Assembly: GCA_934513685.1 (NCBI GenBank)
Contig: CAKSWY010000006.1
Coordinates: 1-64,000 of the forward strand
Source: an uncultured Oscillospiraceae bacterium
GTDB taxonomy: Bacteria > Bacillota > Clostridia > Oscillospirales > Ruminococcaceae
Direction: 5' to 3'
Length of the DNA stretch: 64,000 nt
Shown one piece after another: positions 1 to 7,704 of the stretch (positions are counted from its first letter, which is position 1; each line of letters begins with the position of its first letter). The translations under genes were made by a program, and so were the position numbers. The notes beneath the pieces are model-generated. The model did not search any database. It was not told where the DNA came from and saw nothing but the letters and a program-made list of their open reading frames with translations.

Positions 1-282
1 CTATTTTGCCGGCAATTATTTTTAATTCACATTTCCTTTGTTCGTCCATCGTGCATATATTCTCCATATAAAAATGTTCGAATAGCAATCCTGATTAGGT
101 GCAGATATTTCGCTTCTAAATTTCTCTTTCCAGTTAAGCGGTTACAGAGCATGTGGCATATTGAAAGCAAAATGTGTTGTTTTGTCTCAGTTAATGTAGG
201 TGCAAAATACAATGCTTTTTTCAGGAATTGTAACTTTTCTTTTCTTTTTAAATAAATTGACAAACTTTCTTTTAATCACTGC
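1..282. other. AT-rich left edge, no convincing gene
   Basis: This stretch is much more AT-rich than the rest of the window and lies downstream of the CyuA-like gene. It could encode a 78-residue minus-strand peptide (27-263), but I saw no good ribosome-binding site, no recognisable domain and a composition typical of non-coding DNA. I see no clear terminator hairpin either. It may be a junction with transferred DNA or simply a degraded spacer. Confidence 0.4.
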
Positions 283-1581
283 TCAATGGCCCAGCATAAT
301 GTTCAGAATCTCCACATCGGTGCTCTTCATGCCCACGCGGCCCATGCGGCCCACGGCGGCAATGGTGTCCTCCACGCTGTCCATGGTCAGGCCCTCGCCG
401 GGCTGGAACACTCGCTGCTTCAGGCTCATCTCCAGACCGGTAAAGGCGCTCTCCAGCGCGGCGGCGATCTTGGCGGCGCAGGAGGACTTCGCTCCGTCGC
501 ACACCATGCCGCCGATGGTGCAGATGCTGTTGGTGATGGTGTCGCTCATCACCCGGTACAGCGCTTCCTCCGAAATTTTGCCCTTCAGCTTCAGGTAGGC
601 CACGCCGCAGGCCGCGCCGGTGGCCGCGCTCACTGCGCCGCAGTAGGCCGAAAGGCTGCCGATGTACTTTTTCTGGTGCACCGAAATCAGGTTGGCCAGC
701 GCCAGCGCCCGCAGCCGCTGCTCCTCGCTGGCGCCCAGCGCCTCGGCGTACACCACCACCGGCATGGTGATGGTAATGCCCTGGTTGCCGCTGCCCGAGT
801 TGATGACCACCGGCAGCGAGCAGCCGGCCATCCGCGCGTCCGAGCCGGCCGCCGCCCAGGCACGGGCCTTCAGCTCCAGGCTGGGCGGGTTCTGCCGCTC
901 CAGCAGGGTGCAGCCCACCGCCGCGCCCCACTTGCCGGTCAGGCCCTCGGCCGAGATCTTGCTGTTGTACTCGATCTGCCGGTTCAGCACCGGGGCCAGA
1001 TCGGCGGGGTCGGCCTCGTCGGCAAACTGCAGAATGTTTTTCAGGTTCAGCAGGCTCCGGTCGCAGGCGCTCTCCGCGGCGGCCTCCTGCTGCGCATCCT
1101 TTTGCAGGATGGTTTTGCCATTTTTCTCAATGCGGGTGATGTTGTTGTGGTGGTTCACTACCTCCACCAGGGCGCTCTCGTCCCCGGCGCTCACCTCCAC
1201 AATGATGTACAGGTTGGCCACATCCTCGATCAGCTCGCAGCTGCACAGGCCGCTGCCCAGCAGGCGGCGGGCCTCGTCCCGGGTTTCGGGGGTCACCGCG
1301 GTCAGCACGGCCAGCTCCTTGTCGGCATCACCACCGGTCAGGCCCAGCAGCGCCGCAATTTCAATGCCGCGCAGCCCGCCGGAGGTGGGCACCGTGACTC
1401 CCTTTACATTTTTCACGATGTTGCCGGAGCATTTCACCGAGCAGTGCTCGGGCATCCGGCCCAGCACCTGCCGGGCCTTGGCCGCGGCAAAGGCGATCGC
1501 AATGGGCTCAGTACAGCCCATGGCCACCTGAAGCTCTTCCTCCAGAATGGCCAGATGATTCTGATACAGTGTCTGTTCCAT
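283..1581 (-). CDS. CyuA/UPF0597-type L-cysteine desulfidase or L-serine dehydratase-like Fe-S enzyme
   Basis: 432 residues. The protein matches the UPF0597/SDH-alpha-like family (YhaM/CyuA). Members remove sulfide and ammonia from cysteine, or are loosely annotated as serine dehydratase alpha, using a labile 4Fe-4S cluster. Visible marks are an early MGCTEPIA segment and a C-terminal cysteine-rich part with CTIGGMVCDGAK followed by SCAAK, which resembles the cluster-binding and serine-dehydratase signature. Length is normal for the family. I chose the ATG at 1581 because AAGGA lies just upstream (AAAAAGGAAACAACATC) and the family begins here; the frame stays open 69 bases further upstream. 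It is monocistronic with its own promoter at 1689-1717. Substrate (Cys versus Ser) cannot be told from sequence. The neighbouring cstA leader may read a cysteine codon, which would fit cysteine catabolism, but that is inference. Confidence 0.8.
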   Translation of the reverse strand: MEQTLYQNHLAILEEELQVAMGCTEPIAIAFAAAKARQVLGRMPEHCSVKCSGNIVKNVKGVTVPTSGGLRGIEIAALLGLTGGDADKELAVLTAVTPETRDEARRLLGSGLCSCELIEDVANLYIIVEVSAGDESALVEVVNHHNNITRIEKNGKTILQKDAQQEAAAESACDRSLLNLKNILQFADEADPADLAPVLNRQIEYNSKISAEGLTGKWGAAVGCTLLERQNPPSLELKARAWAAAGSDARMAGCSLPVVINSGSGNQGITITMPVVVYAEALGASEEQRLRALALANLISVHQKKYIGSLSAYCGAVSAATGAACGVAYLKLKGKISEEALYRVMSDTITNSICTIGGMVCDGAKSSCAAKIAAALESAFTGLEMSLKQRVFQPGEGLTMDSVEDTIAAVGRMGRVGMKSTDVEILNIMLGH

Positions 1582-1688
1582 GATGTTGTTTCCTTTTTGG
1601 TTGGGCGTTTGTTGCTTCCTGTCGTCGGGGCACTGCAGCTCTGGCCACACTGCACCGTGGGTTTTTCGCTTTTCTCAATTCCATGTTC

Positions 1689-1717
1689 ATCATAGCCCGG
1701 TATTACAACTTTTTCAA
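1689..1717 (-). promoter_or_regulatory. promoter of the CyuA-like gene
   Basis: Reading the minus strand, TTGAAA (1712-1717), a 17-base spacer and TATGAT (1689-1694) form a good sigma-A promoter about 110 bases before the start codon of the CyuA-like gene. Confidence 0.65.
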
Positions 1718-1882
1718 GCACAAAAAAACAATATCGCACAATTTCAATATTGTAGTAAAGAGGTTTCCTGTGGCAATCTCCGCTTTTTCGCCCTTTTTCT
1801 GGCCAATTCTTACAAAAATTTGACGTTACTTTTATGCATTCTCCCGTAAGTTTGCTGTACCGTCAACATCCTGTTTTTCGTC

Positions 1883-1932
1883 AAAAACGCCGCCGGGTCG
1901 TACACTGTTCTGCACAAACCGGCGGCGTTTTG
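1883..1932 (-). terminator. intrinsic terminator of the GT4-VTT-GT4 operon
   Basis: A 13-base perfect inverted repeat (AAAACGCCGCCGG at 1884-1896 and its complement at 1919-1931) is followed on the minus strand by a run of T. It lies directly downstream of the glycosyltransferase stop codon at 1970, so it ends that operon. The opposite strand also has T residues, so it may act in both directions. Confidence 0.8.
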
Positions 1933-1969
1933 CTCCTCGTTTTTCAATTTTTCGCGTCGGGCAGCCGGT

Positions 1970-3013
1970 TCAGGCCGTCCGCACCGTGCCCGGCTGCTCC
2001 GCCCGGGCATAGTGCCGGGCCTCTTTTTCGTAAATGCCGCAGAGGGCCTGCCCCATTCGCGCCAGGCTTCGGTCCTGGGCCACCCGGCGGCCAGCGGCGG
2101 TCAAATCCGGCAGTTCCTTCGCCAGCATGGCCGCCAACAGCGTGGCCAGGTCTTCGGCCCGCCGGGCCTTGTACACATTCTTTCCCGCCTCCAGCCAGCC
2201 CTCATAGACGGGGATGTCCCGCACCAGAACCGGCACGCCGCAGGCCAGCGCCTCCAGCACCACAATGCCCTCGGTCTCCTCGTGGCTGCAAAAGGCGAAG
2301 GCATCTGCCCCGCAGTAGGCGTCCCGCAGTTCGGCCTGGCTTACAAACCCCGCAAAACAGAGGTTTTCGGGGGCGGCGGCCATGGCGGCCCGCACCGGCT
2401 CGGCCACCAGCGCCGGGCTGGTGTAGCCGTACCAGACAAAGCGGGCCTCCGGCAGCGTTCGGGCCAGGTCGATGAACTCCAGAATCCCCTTGCGCTCCAT
2501 AAAATGGCCCACGCTGATCACCAGCTTCTGGCCGGGGCGCTGCTGCCACCTGGCCCGCCAGGCAGCCCCACGGGTCGGGTCCGGGGCAAAAAATTCCGTG
2601 TCCACCCCGTTGGAGAGGGCGTACACCGGCTTTTTCAGCCCGTACCCCTCCAGAATCCGCCTGGAATAGGGCGTGGGGGTCACCACCACGTCCGCCAGCC
2701 CGTAGCAGAAGCACAGCCACCGGCGGAACAGTGGGGCCAGCCGGTTGGAGCCGACGAAGGACTCACGGAAGTCCTCCATGGTGGAGTGCCCGTACCACAC
2801 CACGGTTTCGCCCCGCAGCCGCGCCCGCAGGGCAGCCAGAGGGGCGTCCGGCAGAACGGTGTTGATGTGCACCGCATCGGCCCGGCCCCGCCAGCCGTCG
2901 GCCTGCTCCACCCCGGCCTGGGCCAGCATGGCCCGCTGGTGGCAGATGGCCTGCCCCACGCCGCTGTGTGCCACAAGCGAAGTCAGGCCCCCTTCATAAA
3001 GATGCACCCGCAT
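1970..3013 (-). CDS. GT4-family glycosyltransferase (GT-B fold)
   Basis: 347 residues. It looks like a retaining GT-B glycosyltransferase of the group 1/GT4 family: the C-terminal half has the nucleotide-sugar binding pattern with SVGHFMERKG and then HEETEGIVVLEALACG, the family's EX7E-type signature. The N-terminal half begins MRVHLYEGG, carries GVGQAI and lacks a signal peptide, so the enzyme is cytoplasmic, perhaps membrane-associated. The ATG at 3013 follows AGAAAGGAGAACCATC. It is the last gene of a three-gene operon after the VTT protein (33-base gap) and another GT4 enzyme. The related enzymes make glycolipids or cell-surface glycans; the operon suggests glycolipid synthesis, but the acceptor is not deducible. 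Confidence 0.82.
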   Translation of the reverse strand: MRVHLYEGGLTSLVAHSGVGQAICHQRAMLAQAGVEQADGWRGRADAVHINTVLPDAPLAALRARLRGETVVWYGHSTMEDFRESFVGSNRLAPLFRRWLCFCYGLADVVVTPTPYSRRILEGYGLKKPVYALSNGVDTEFFAPDPTRGAAWRARWQQRPGQKLVISVGHFMERKGILEFIDLARTLPEARFVWYGYTSPALVAEPVRAAMAAAPENLCFAGFVSQAELRDAYCGADAFAFCSHEETEGIVVLEALACGVPVLVRDIPVYEGWLEAGKNVYKARRAEDLATLLAAMLAKELPDLTAAGRRVAQDRSLARMGQALCGIYEKEARHYARAEQPGTVRTA

Positions 3014-3046
3014 GATGGTTCTCCTTTCTCGTTTGTGCCTGCCCGG

Positions 3047-3646
3047 TCAGTTCCAGAGGCCCAGCAGCTGCCGGGCCGCCAACGTCAGCCCAAGGCTGTA
3101 CAGCGCAATGGAAAATGGCTTGCACAGCAGGATGATGGCTGTGTATTTCTGCCAGGAAATGCCGGTGGTTCCGGCCAGAAAGCACAGGTAATCGTCCGGT
3201 GCCACCGGAATGAAGATCAAAAAGGCAAACCACCGGGCAAACCGCCCCTTTTCTTCGCTCCACCGGTCGTATTTTTCAATCAGCGCCGCCGGGAACATCC
3301 GGTACAGCAGCGGCCGCCCGCAGCTGCGTGCAATGGCAAAAGCCGCCAGGCTGCCCGCGCAGATGCCCACGTAATTGTACAAAAAGCCCTGCCAGGGGCC
3401 AAACAGCACCACCCCGGCCAGGCAACCCAGCCCGCCGGGCAGCACCGGCACCACCACCTGCACCGCCTGAAACAGCACAAACGCCGCTGCGGCCCAGTGC
3501 CCCATGCCGCCCATAAACAGGTTCAGCTGCTCCTGGCTGGTAAACAGCCCCTTGCGCCACATCCAGACGCCCAGCACAAGGCAGGCGGCAAACCCCGCCA
3601 GCGAGATCAGCTGCATCCCGTTCAGGCCCTTTCCGGTCTTGCTCAT
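3047..3646 (-). CDS. VTT (TVP38/TMEM64/DedA-like) membrane protein
   Basis: 199 residues, several hydrophobic segments. The central part (GGLGCLAGVVLFGPWQG followed by GSLAAFAIARSCGR) and the later FIPVAPDDYLCFLAG segment match the VTT/SNARE-associated domain of the TVP38/TMEM64 family, a group now linked to phospholipid scrambling or undecaprenyl-phosphate and lipid translocation. The ATG follows GGGAGGTGCGGT and overlaps the stop codon of the upstream glycosyltransferase by four bases (ATGA), so translation is probably coupled. Its place between two GT4 genes suggests a role in moving the lipid that these enzymes glycosylate; this is inference. TVP38 family membership is fairly clear, the transported lipid is unknown. 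Confidence 0.8.
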   Translation of the reverse strand: MSKTGKGLNGMQLISLAGFAACLVLGVWMWRKGLFTSQEQLNLFMGGMGHWAAAAFVLFQAVQVVVPVLPGGLGCLAGVVLFGPWQGFLYNYVGICAGSLAAFAIARSCGRPLLYRMFPAALIEKYDRWSEEKGRFARWFAFLIFIPVAPDDYLCFLAGTTGISWQKYTAIILLCKPFSIALYSLGLTLAARQLLGLWN

Positions 3647-4815
3647 ACCGCACCTCCCTGCCGCGCCTTGGCGGCCCGCTGGGCCTCATACAGGGCCAGC
3701 GCCTTCTCGCCGAACGCCTCTTCCGAAAAGGCGGCCGCACTGGCCGCCGCGCCCCGGGCCAGCTGCGCCCGCAGCGGCTCGTCCGCCAGCAGGCGGTTCA
3801 GCTCCTCATCCCGCTCCCGGCCGGTTTCATACTGCCAGCCGTTGACCCCATTTTCGATCACACCGTTCAGGCAGGGGTCTGCCCGGCACACGGCCGGGGT
3901 GCCCGCCGCCAGCGCTTCCAGATAGGTCAGCCCCTGGGTCTCACTGGAGGACGCGCTCACAAACACATCCCCCAGCCGGTAATAGAGGGGCACCTCCTCT
4001 GGGGCGGCCATTCCGGCAAACACCGCCGCCGGGGCCGCAAGCCCCAGGGCCGCTGCCCGTTCTTCCAGCGCCGGGCGGGCCGGCCCGTCCCCCACCAGCA
4101 GCAGGGTGACCGGGGCCCGACCCAGAGCCGCCCGGCATTCCAGCAGCTCCTCCAGGTTCTTTTCTTTGGCAAGGCGGCCCACATACACCAAAATGCGGTT
4201 TTCCGCCGGAATGCCCAGCCTCCGGCGCAGCCCGTCCAGCACCGCATCGGAAACCGGGGCGGCAAAGCGCCCCAGCGGAATGCCCGTGGGGATCACCGTC
4301 ACCGGGGGCTTCACACCGTAGCCCTCCAATAGGGCGCGCACCTTTTCGGTGGGGGCAATCACCCCGTCGCACGAGCCCAGAATGGCCCGGGTAAAGCCCC
4401 GCGCCAGCAGACGGCCCCAGCGGCGGCTGGGCGAAAAGTAGTGGGTGTAATCCTCATACACCGTGTGGTAGGTGTGAATGAGCGGCGCCCCCACCGCCCG
4501 GGCGATGTGCCGGGCCAGAAAAAAGGTGCTGAACTCGCACTGGGAGTGCACCACATCCGGTTTCCATTCCACCAGCCGGCGCACCGTCTGCCCCACGGCA
4601 AAGCTGCGCAGCCTTGCGCCCGGGTAGATCAGCCCCGCGTCCACCGAGCCGACGGCGTACACCCCGTTTTCACAGGTGGTGTGTACGGTGCCGGAAAGGG
4701 TCAGCACCCGCACCTCATGGCCCCGGGCCTCCAGCTGGCGGCGCAGGGCCAGAATGGACGCCACCACCCCGTTCACCGCTGGGGTATACCAATCCGATGT
4801 GATGAGTATTTTCAT
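3643..4815 (-). CDS. GT4-family glycosyltransferase, diacylglycerol glucosyltransferase-like
   Basis: 390 residues. The start MKILITSDWYTPAVNG is the characteristic N-terminus of the GT4 branch that includes 1,2-diacylglycerol 3-glucosyltransferase and processive lipid glycosyltransferases. Later come HTYHTVYEDYTHYF, the donor-site IPTGIPLGRF, VYVGRLAKEKN, and SSSETQGLTYLEALAAG (EX7E-type motif). It acts on nucleotide sugars in the cytoplasm at the membrane face. I used the ATG at 4815, preceded by GGAGGAGCTTCTTCC; the open frame upstream has no family match. It is the first gene of the operon, overlapping the VTT gene by four bases. The exact sugar and lipid are not visible. Confidence 0.82.
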   Translation of the reverse strand: MKILITSDWYTPAVNGVVASILALRRQLEARGHEVRVLTLSGTVHTTCENGVYAVGSVDAGLIYPGARLRSFAVGQTVRRLVEWKPDVVHSQCEFSTFFLARHIARAVGAPLIHTYHTVYEDYTHYFSPSRRWGRLLARGFTRAILGSCDGVIAPTEKVRALLEGYGVKPPVTVIPTGIPLGRFAAPVSDAVLDGLRRRLGIPAENRILVYVGRLAKEKNLEELLECRAALGRAPVTLLLVGDGPARPALEERAAALGLAAPAAVFAGMAAPEEVPLYYRLGDVFVSASSSETQGLTYLEALAAGTPAVCRADPCLNGVIENGVNGWQYETGRERDEELNRLLADEPLRAQLARGAAASAAAFSEEAFGEKALALYEAQRAAKARQGGAV

Positions 4816-4977
4816 GGAAGAAGCTCCTCCTGTCCGCATTGCTCTGCGGCAGGGCCCGCGCCCCGTATGGGGGAGCGTTCCCCTGCCGCACACCTTCTAA
4901 AACGAGGCAGCCGCCGGATTTGCCGCAAACTTTTGCCGGATTTCACCTTAAGATTTTCTGAAATCCCGCCCAGGCCC

Positions 4978-5030
4978 ATAAAAAACGCCGGGCGGAAAGC
5001 GCTTTGGTACGCTCTCCGCCCGGCGGCGGT
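4978..5030 (-). terminator. terminator downstream of cstA
   Basis: An 11-base inverted repeat, CGCCGGGCGGA at 4986-4996 and its complement at 5015-5025, is followed on the minus strand by TTTTT. It lies some 65 bases after the cstA stop codon and ends that transcript. Confidence 0.75.
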
Positions 5031-5091
5031 TTTGCAGAAGGCGGCGGTTTTCGGATGCTGCCGTTCTTCCATGGATTTTAAGTGAACTGGC

Positions 5092-6828
5092 TTATGCGGC
5101 CTTCTCGCTGTTCTTCTCGGCCTTGTTCAGGGCGCGCAGCGAGTTGACCACGATGGTCAGGCCCAGGATGATCAGCAGCACCGCAATGATGAGCTGCAGG
5201 CCGTTGGCGATGAACACCGCACCCCAGGTGGTTTCACCGGCGGGGATGGTCACCGCGGCGGCGGTGCGGATGGCCTTCACCATGGCCAGCAGGCGCTGCA
5301 CCAGGGCGGTAAAGGTCACGCACAGCATGATGAACAGCGGCGGGAACAGCATCTTGTTGCTGCGGCCGGTCACCTTCAGGAACACGCACAGGGTCACTAG
5401 CACCAGCGCGCTCAGCAGCTGGTTGGCGGAACCAAACAGGGGCCAGATGTTGGCATAGCCGATCTGGGTCAGCAGGAACCCGAAGGCCAGGGTGACAAAC
5501 GTAGAGAAGTAGGTGTTGCACAGCAGCTTGCGCCAGCCCTCGGCGTGGGCCATATCGTCCACGCTGAACAGCTCCTGGAAGCTCATTCGGCCGATGCGGG
5601 CCACGGCATCCAGGCTGGTCAGGGCCAAAGCGGAAACGCACATGGTCATGAACACGGTGGCGGCGTACATGGGCACGCCGAACATCTCAAAGAAGCCGGC
5701 CACGCCGGTGCTGAACACCTGGAAGGGAGTGCCGGCGGCGGGGGTGCCGTCCGCTGCGGCGGCTGCACCGGCCACGCACAGGGCCAGCACCGCCAGCAGG
5801 CTTTCCAGCACCATGGCGCCGTAGCCGACCTTCAGCATATCCTTTTCGTTCTCAACGGTCTTGGAAGAGGTGCCGGAGGACACCAGGCTGTGGAAGCCCG
5901 AAACCGCGCCGCAGGCCACGGTGACGAACAGAATGGGGAACATGGTGCCCAGCTTCTCGTTGTTGAAGCCGGTGAACACCGGCAGGTTCATGGAAGGATG
6001 GGCCACCAGCAGGCCCACGGCCGCACCGGCGATCATGCCGATGAACATAAAGGTGGTCATGTAATCACGGGGCTGCTTCATCAGCCACATGGGCAGCACC
6101 GCGGCAAAGAAGATGTACACGAAGGTGATGTAGCTCCAGGCCGCCTTGCCCAGCACCAGCGGGAAGTTTGCGCCCACCACGAAGGACAGCACGATGAACG
6201 CGATGCCCAGCACCGCTTCCTTCCAGCCGGAGAAGTTGTACTTTTTCTGGATCAGGCCGAACACCACGGCGAACACCATGAACATGATGGACACCATGCC
6301 CGCCGCGCCGTTGGTCTGGGCCGCGGCGGAAAGGCTGGTCACGCCGTCCTTCACCGCATAGGCGTTGAAGGTGCCGGCCACCATGTCGGCAAAGGCGGCG
6401 ATGACAATGCCGCAGAACAGCCAGCAGAACAGCAGGAACAGCTTGCGGCCCAGCTTGCCGATGTATTTCTCGATCAGCAGGCCCATGGATTTGCCCTCGT
6501 TCTTCACCGAGGCGTACAGGGCGCCGAAGTCCGTCACGGCGCCGAAGAAGATGCCGCCCAGCAGCACCCACAGCAGCACGGGCAGCCAGCCGAAAGCAGC
6601 GGCCTGAATGGCGCCGGTCACAGGGCCGGCACCGGCAATGGAGCTGAACTGGTGGCTGAACACCGTCCAGCCGTTGGTGGGCACATAGTCCTTGCCGTCC
6701 TCATGGGTGTAGGCAGGGGTTTTGGCGGTGGGGTCGATGCCCCATTTGTTGGCGAGCCACCGGCCGTACAGCGTGTAGCCGCACAGCAGGCACACTGCCG
6801 CGATCAAAACGATAACGAGCGTGTTCAT
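5092..6828 (-). CDS. cstA: CstA-family carbon starvation / pyruvate-peptide transporter
   Basis: 578 residues, a polytopic membrane protein with about 16 hydrophobic segments. The N-terminus (GYTLYGRWLANKWG), the DGKDYVPTNGW motif and the HQFSSIAGAGPVTGAI signature are diagnostic of CstA/BtsT-type transporters, which take up pyruvate or, as originally proposed, peptides. The ATG at 6828 has GAGGAAG eight bases upstream. The gene is monocistronic, with a terminator after it and a leader of about 550 bases that contains a T-box riboswitch, so it should be induced by shortage of one charged tRNA. That is unexpected for a pyruvate carrier and favours an amino-acid or peptide-related substrate. 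It is shorter than E. coli CstA (about 700 residues) but typical of Firmicutes members. Confidence 0.9.
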   Translation of the reverse strand: MNTLVIVLIAAVCLLCGYTLYGRWLANKWGIDPTAKTPAYTHEDGKDYVPTNGWTVFSHQFSSIAGAGPVTGAIQAAAFGWLPVLLWVLLGGIFFGAVTDFGALYASVKNEGKSMGLLIEKYIGKLGRKLFLLFCWLFCGIVIAAFADMVAGTFNAYAVKDGVTSLSAAAQTNGAAGMVSIMFMVFAVVFGLIQKKYNFSGWKEAVLGIAFIVLSFVVGANFPLVLGKAAWSYITFVYIFFAAVLPMWLMKQPRDYMTTFMFIGMIAGAAVGLLVAHPSMNLPVFTGFNNEKLGTMFPILFVTVACGAVSGFHSLVSSGTSSKTVENEKDMLKVGYGAMVLESLLAVLALCVAGAAAAADGTPAAGTPFQVFSTGVAGFFEMFGVPMYAATVFMTMCVSALALTSLDAVARIGRMSFQELFSVDDMAHAEGWRKLLCNTYFSTFVTLAFGFLLTQIGYANIWPLFGSANQLLSALVLVTLCVFLKVTGRSNKMLFPPLFIMLCVTFTALVQRLLAMVKAIRTAAAVTIPAGETTWGAVFIANGLQLIIAVLLIILGLTIVVNSLRALNKAEKNSEKAA

Positions 6829-6984
6829 AGGATTCTTCCTCTCTCCGGGGTATCGGCCCCGCCGGTTCCAACCAACAAAACCAACCGGCCGCCGGGCCAA
6901 TGCCCCCGTCAAATTTTCATCCGGCGATGGAGGTTTACCGCCATGCCTTCGGCGGGGCGGCACCGGCAGGGGCGGCCGGCGGGG

Positions 6985-7377
6985 TGCAAAAAACGCCCTC
7001 GCCCCGGCGTGCCCCCCCGGTTTTGCCCGGGCAGGCCCCCTGCCGAAGACGAAGGCGTTCAAACGCCGCCGGGCCAACGGCCCCGTGCGGCGGAATTCTG
7101 CTTCCGCGGTACCACTTCGCTTGCCGCCCTTCTGCAGGCGGCCACTTTGCCGCGCCCATGCCCGCAAAGGGCCTGGATGCGCTGCCCGGTAACGGGGGCA
7201 AAACGGCGCTGCGCTACTGGGGCCGCACGGCCCGTTCCCGCAGGCTGCTCGCAGGGGATGTTCCTCTTCCGGCCCGCGTCCGCCTTTTCAGCACCCGGCG
7301 GCTCTCTGTGCGCGGGGAGTTGGGAGAAGAATGTGTCCTGTTCAAAGCAGTTTGGTTTGTTGCATCGCTCAGATGTT
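6985..7377 (-). promoter_or_regulatory. T-box riboswitch leader of cstA
   Basis: On the minus strand the leader holds the T-box core TGGTACCGCGGA (7103-7114), an antiterminator helix GCGGAA/TTCCGC, and a competing terminator formed by CGCCTTCG and CGAGGGCG followed by TTTTTT (6988-7057). Upstream, Stem I is recognisable: AGAGAG (7302-7307), an apical loop closed by CCGCC/GGCGG and CCCGCG/CGCGGG, and a lower helix CTGCT/AGCAG. Between them the specifier side reads CATCCCCTGCGAGC. Aligning to the usual spacing makes TGC (7251-7253, cysteine) the best specifier candidate, with CTG or CCC as alternatives. Uncharged tRNA binding would favour antitermination and cstA expression. The T-box identification is firm, the specifier is tentative. 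Confidence 0.88.
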
Positions 7378-7383
7378 GGCTCT

Positions 7384-7412
7384 ACTTTAGTCCCGCCGCG
7401 CCCATTTGTCAA
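7384..7412 (-). promoter_or_regulatory. promoter of the T-box/cstA transcript
   Basis: A near-consensus promoter on the minus strand: TTGACA (7407-7412), a 17-base spacer and TAAAGT (7384-7389). The predicted start near 7377 is immediately before Stem I of the T-box leader. Confidence 0.8.
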
Positions 7413-7636
7413 CTATTTTTTGTTCGTTTCGTCACATTTCTTGCAGAAAACTTGTGCAAATTGCAAAATATTGTGCAGTTTGAATTTTTCCCTGCGCAAG
7501 AAATAGAAGCATGGAGTTTTGGCCCACGCCATAGCCCCGCCAACGCCGCCGCGCCCTGTCCCATTTCGCCGCGTCCGGGCAAAACGCCGGCCGTCCGCTG
7601 CAATTTTACGATTTTGATTTCTTTTTTGCCGCAAAT

Positions 7637-7646
7637 ATGGTATGCT
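7637..7646 (+). promoter_or_regulatory. possible extended -10 promoter of the NSS transporter
   Basis: TATGCT at 7641-7646 is preceded by TGG, giving an extended -10 element (TGGTATGCT) about 60 bases before the transporter start codon. No good -35 hexamer is present at 17 bases, so this is only a candidate. Confidence 0.4.
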
Positions 7647-7704
7647 AAACTTTATCGCGTGTAAGAAATGGGGCGCAGCGCCCCGCAAGGAGAGCAACGT
7701 TTTT

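Noticed and set aside
27..263. 78-residue minus-strand open frame
   Set aside because: No ribosome-binding site, no recognised domain, AT-rich non-coding composition.
6829..7192. Open frames overlapping the cstA leader, including an N-terminal extension of CstA
   Set aside because: The region is explained by the T-box leader and the CstA family begins at the ATG at 6828.
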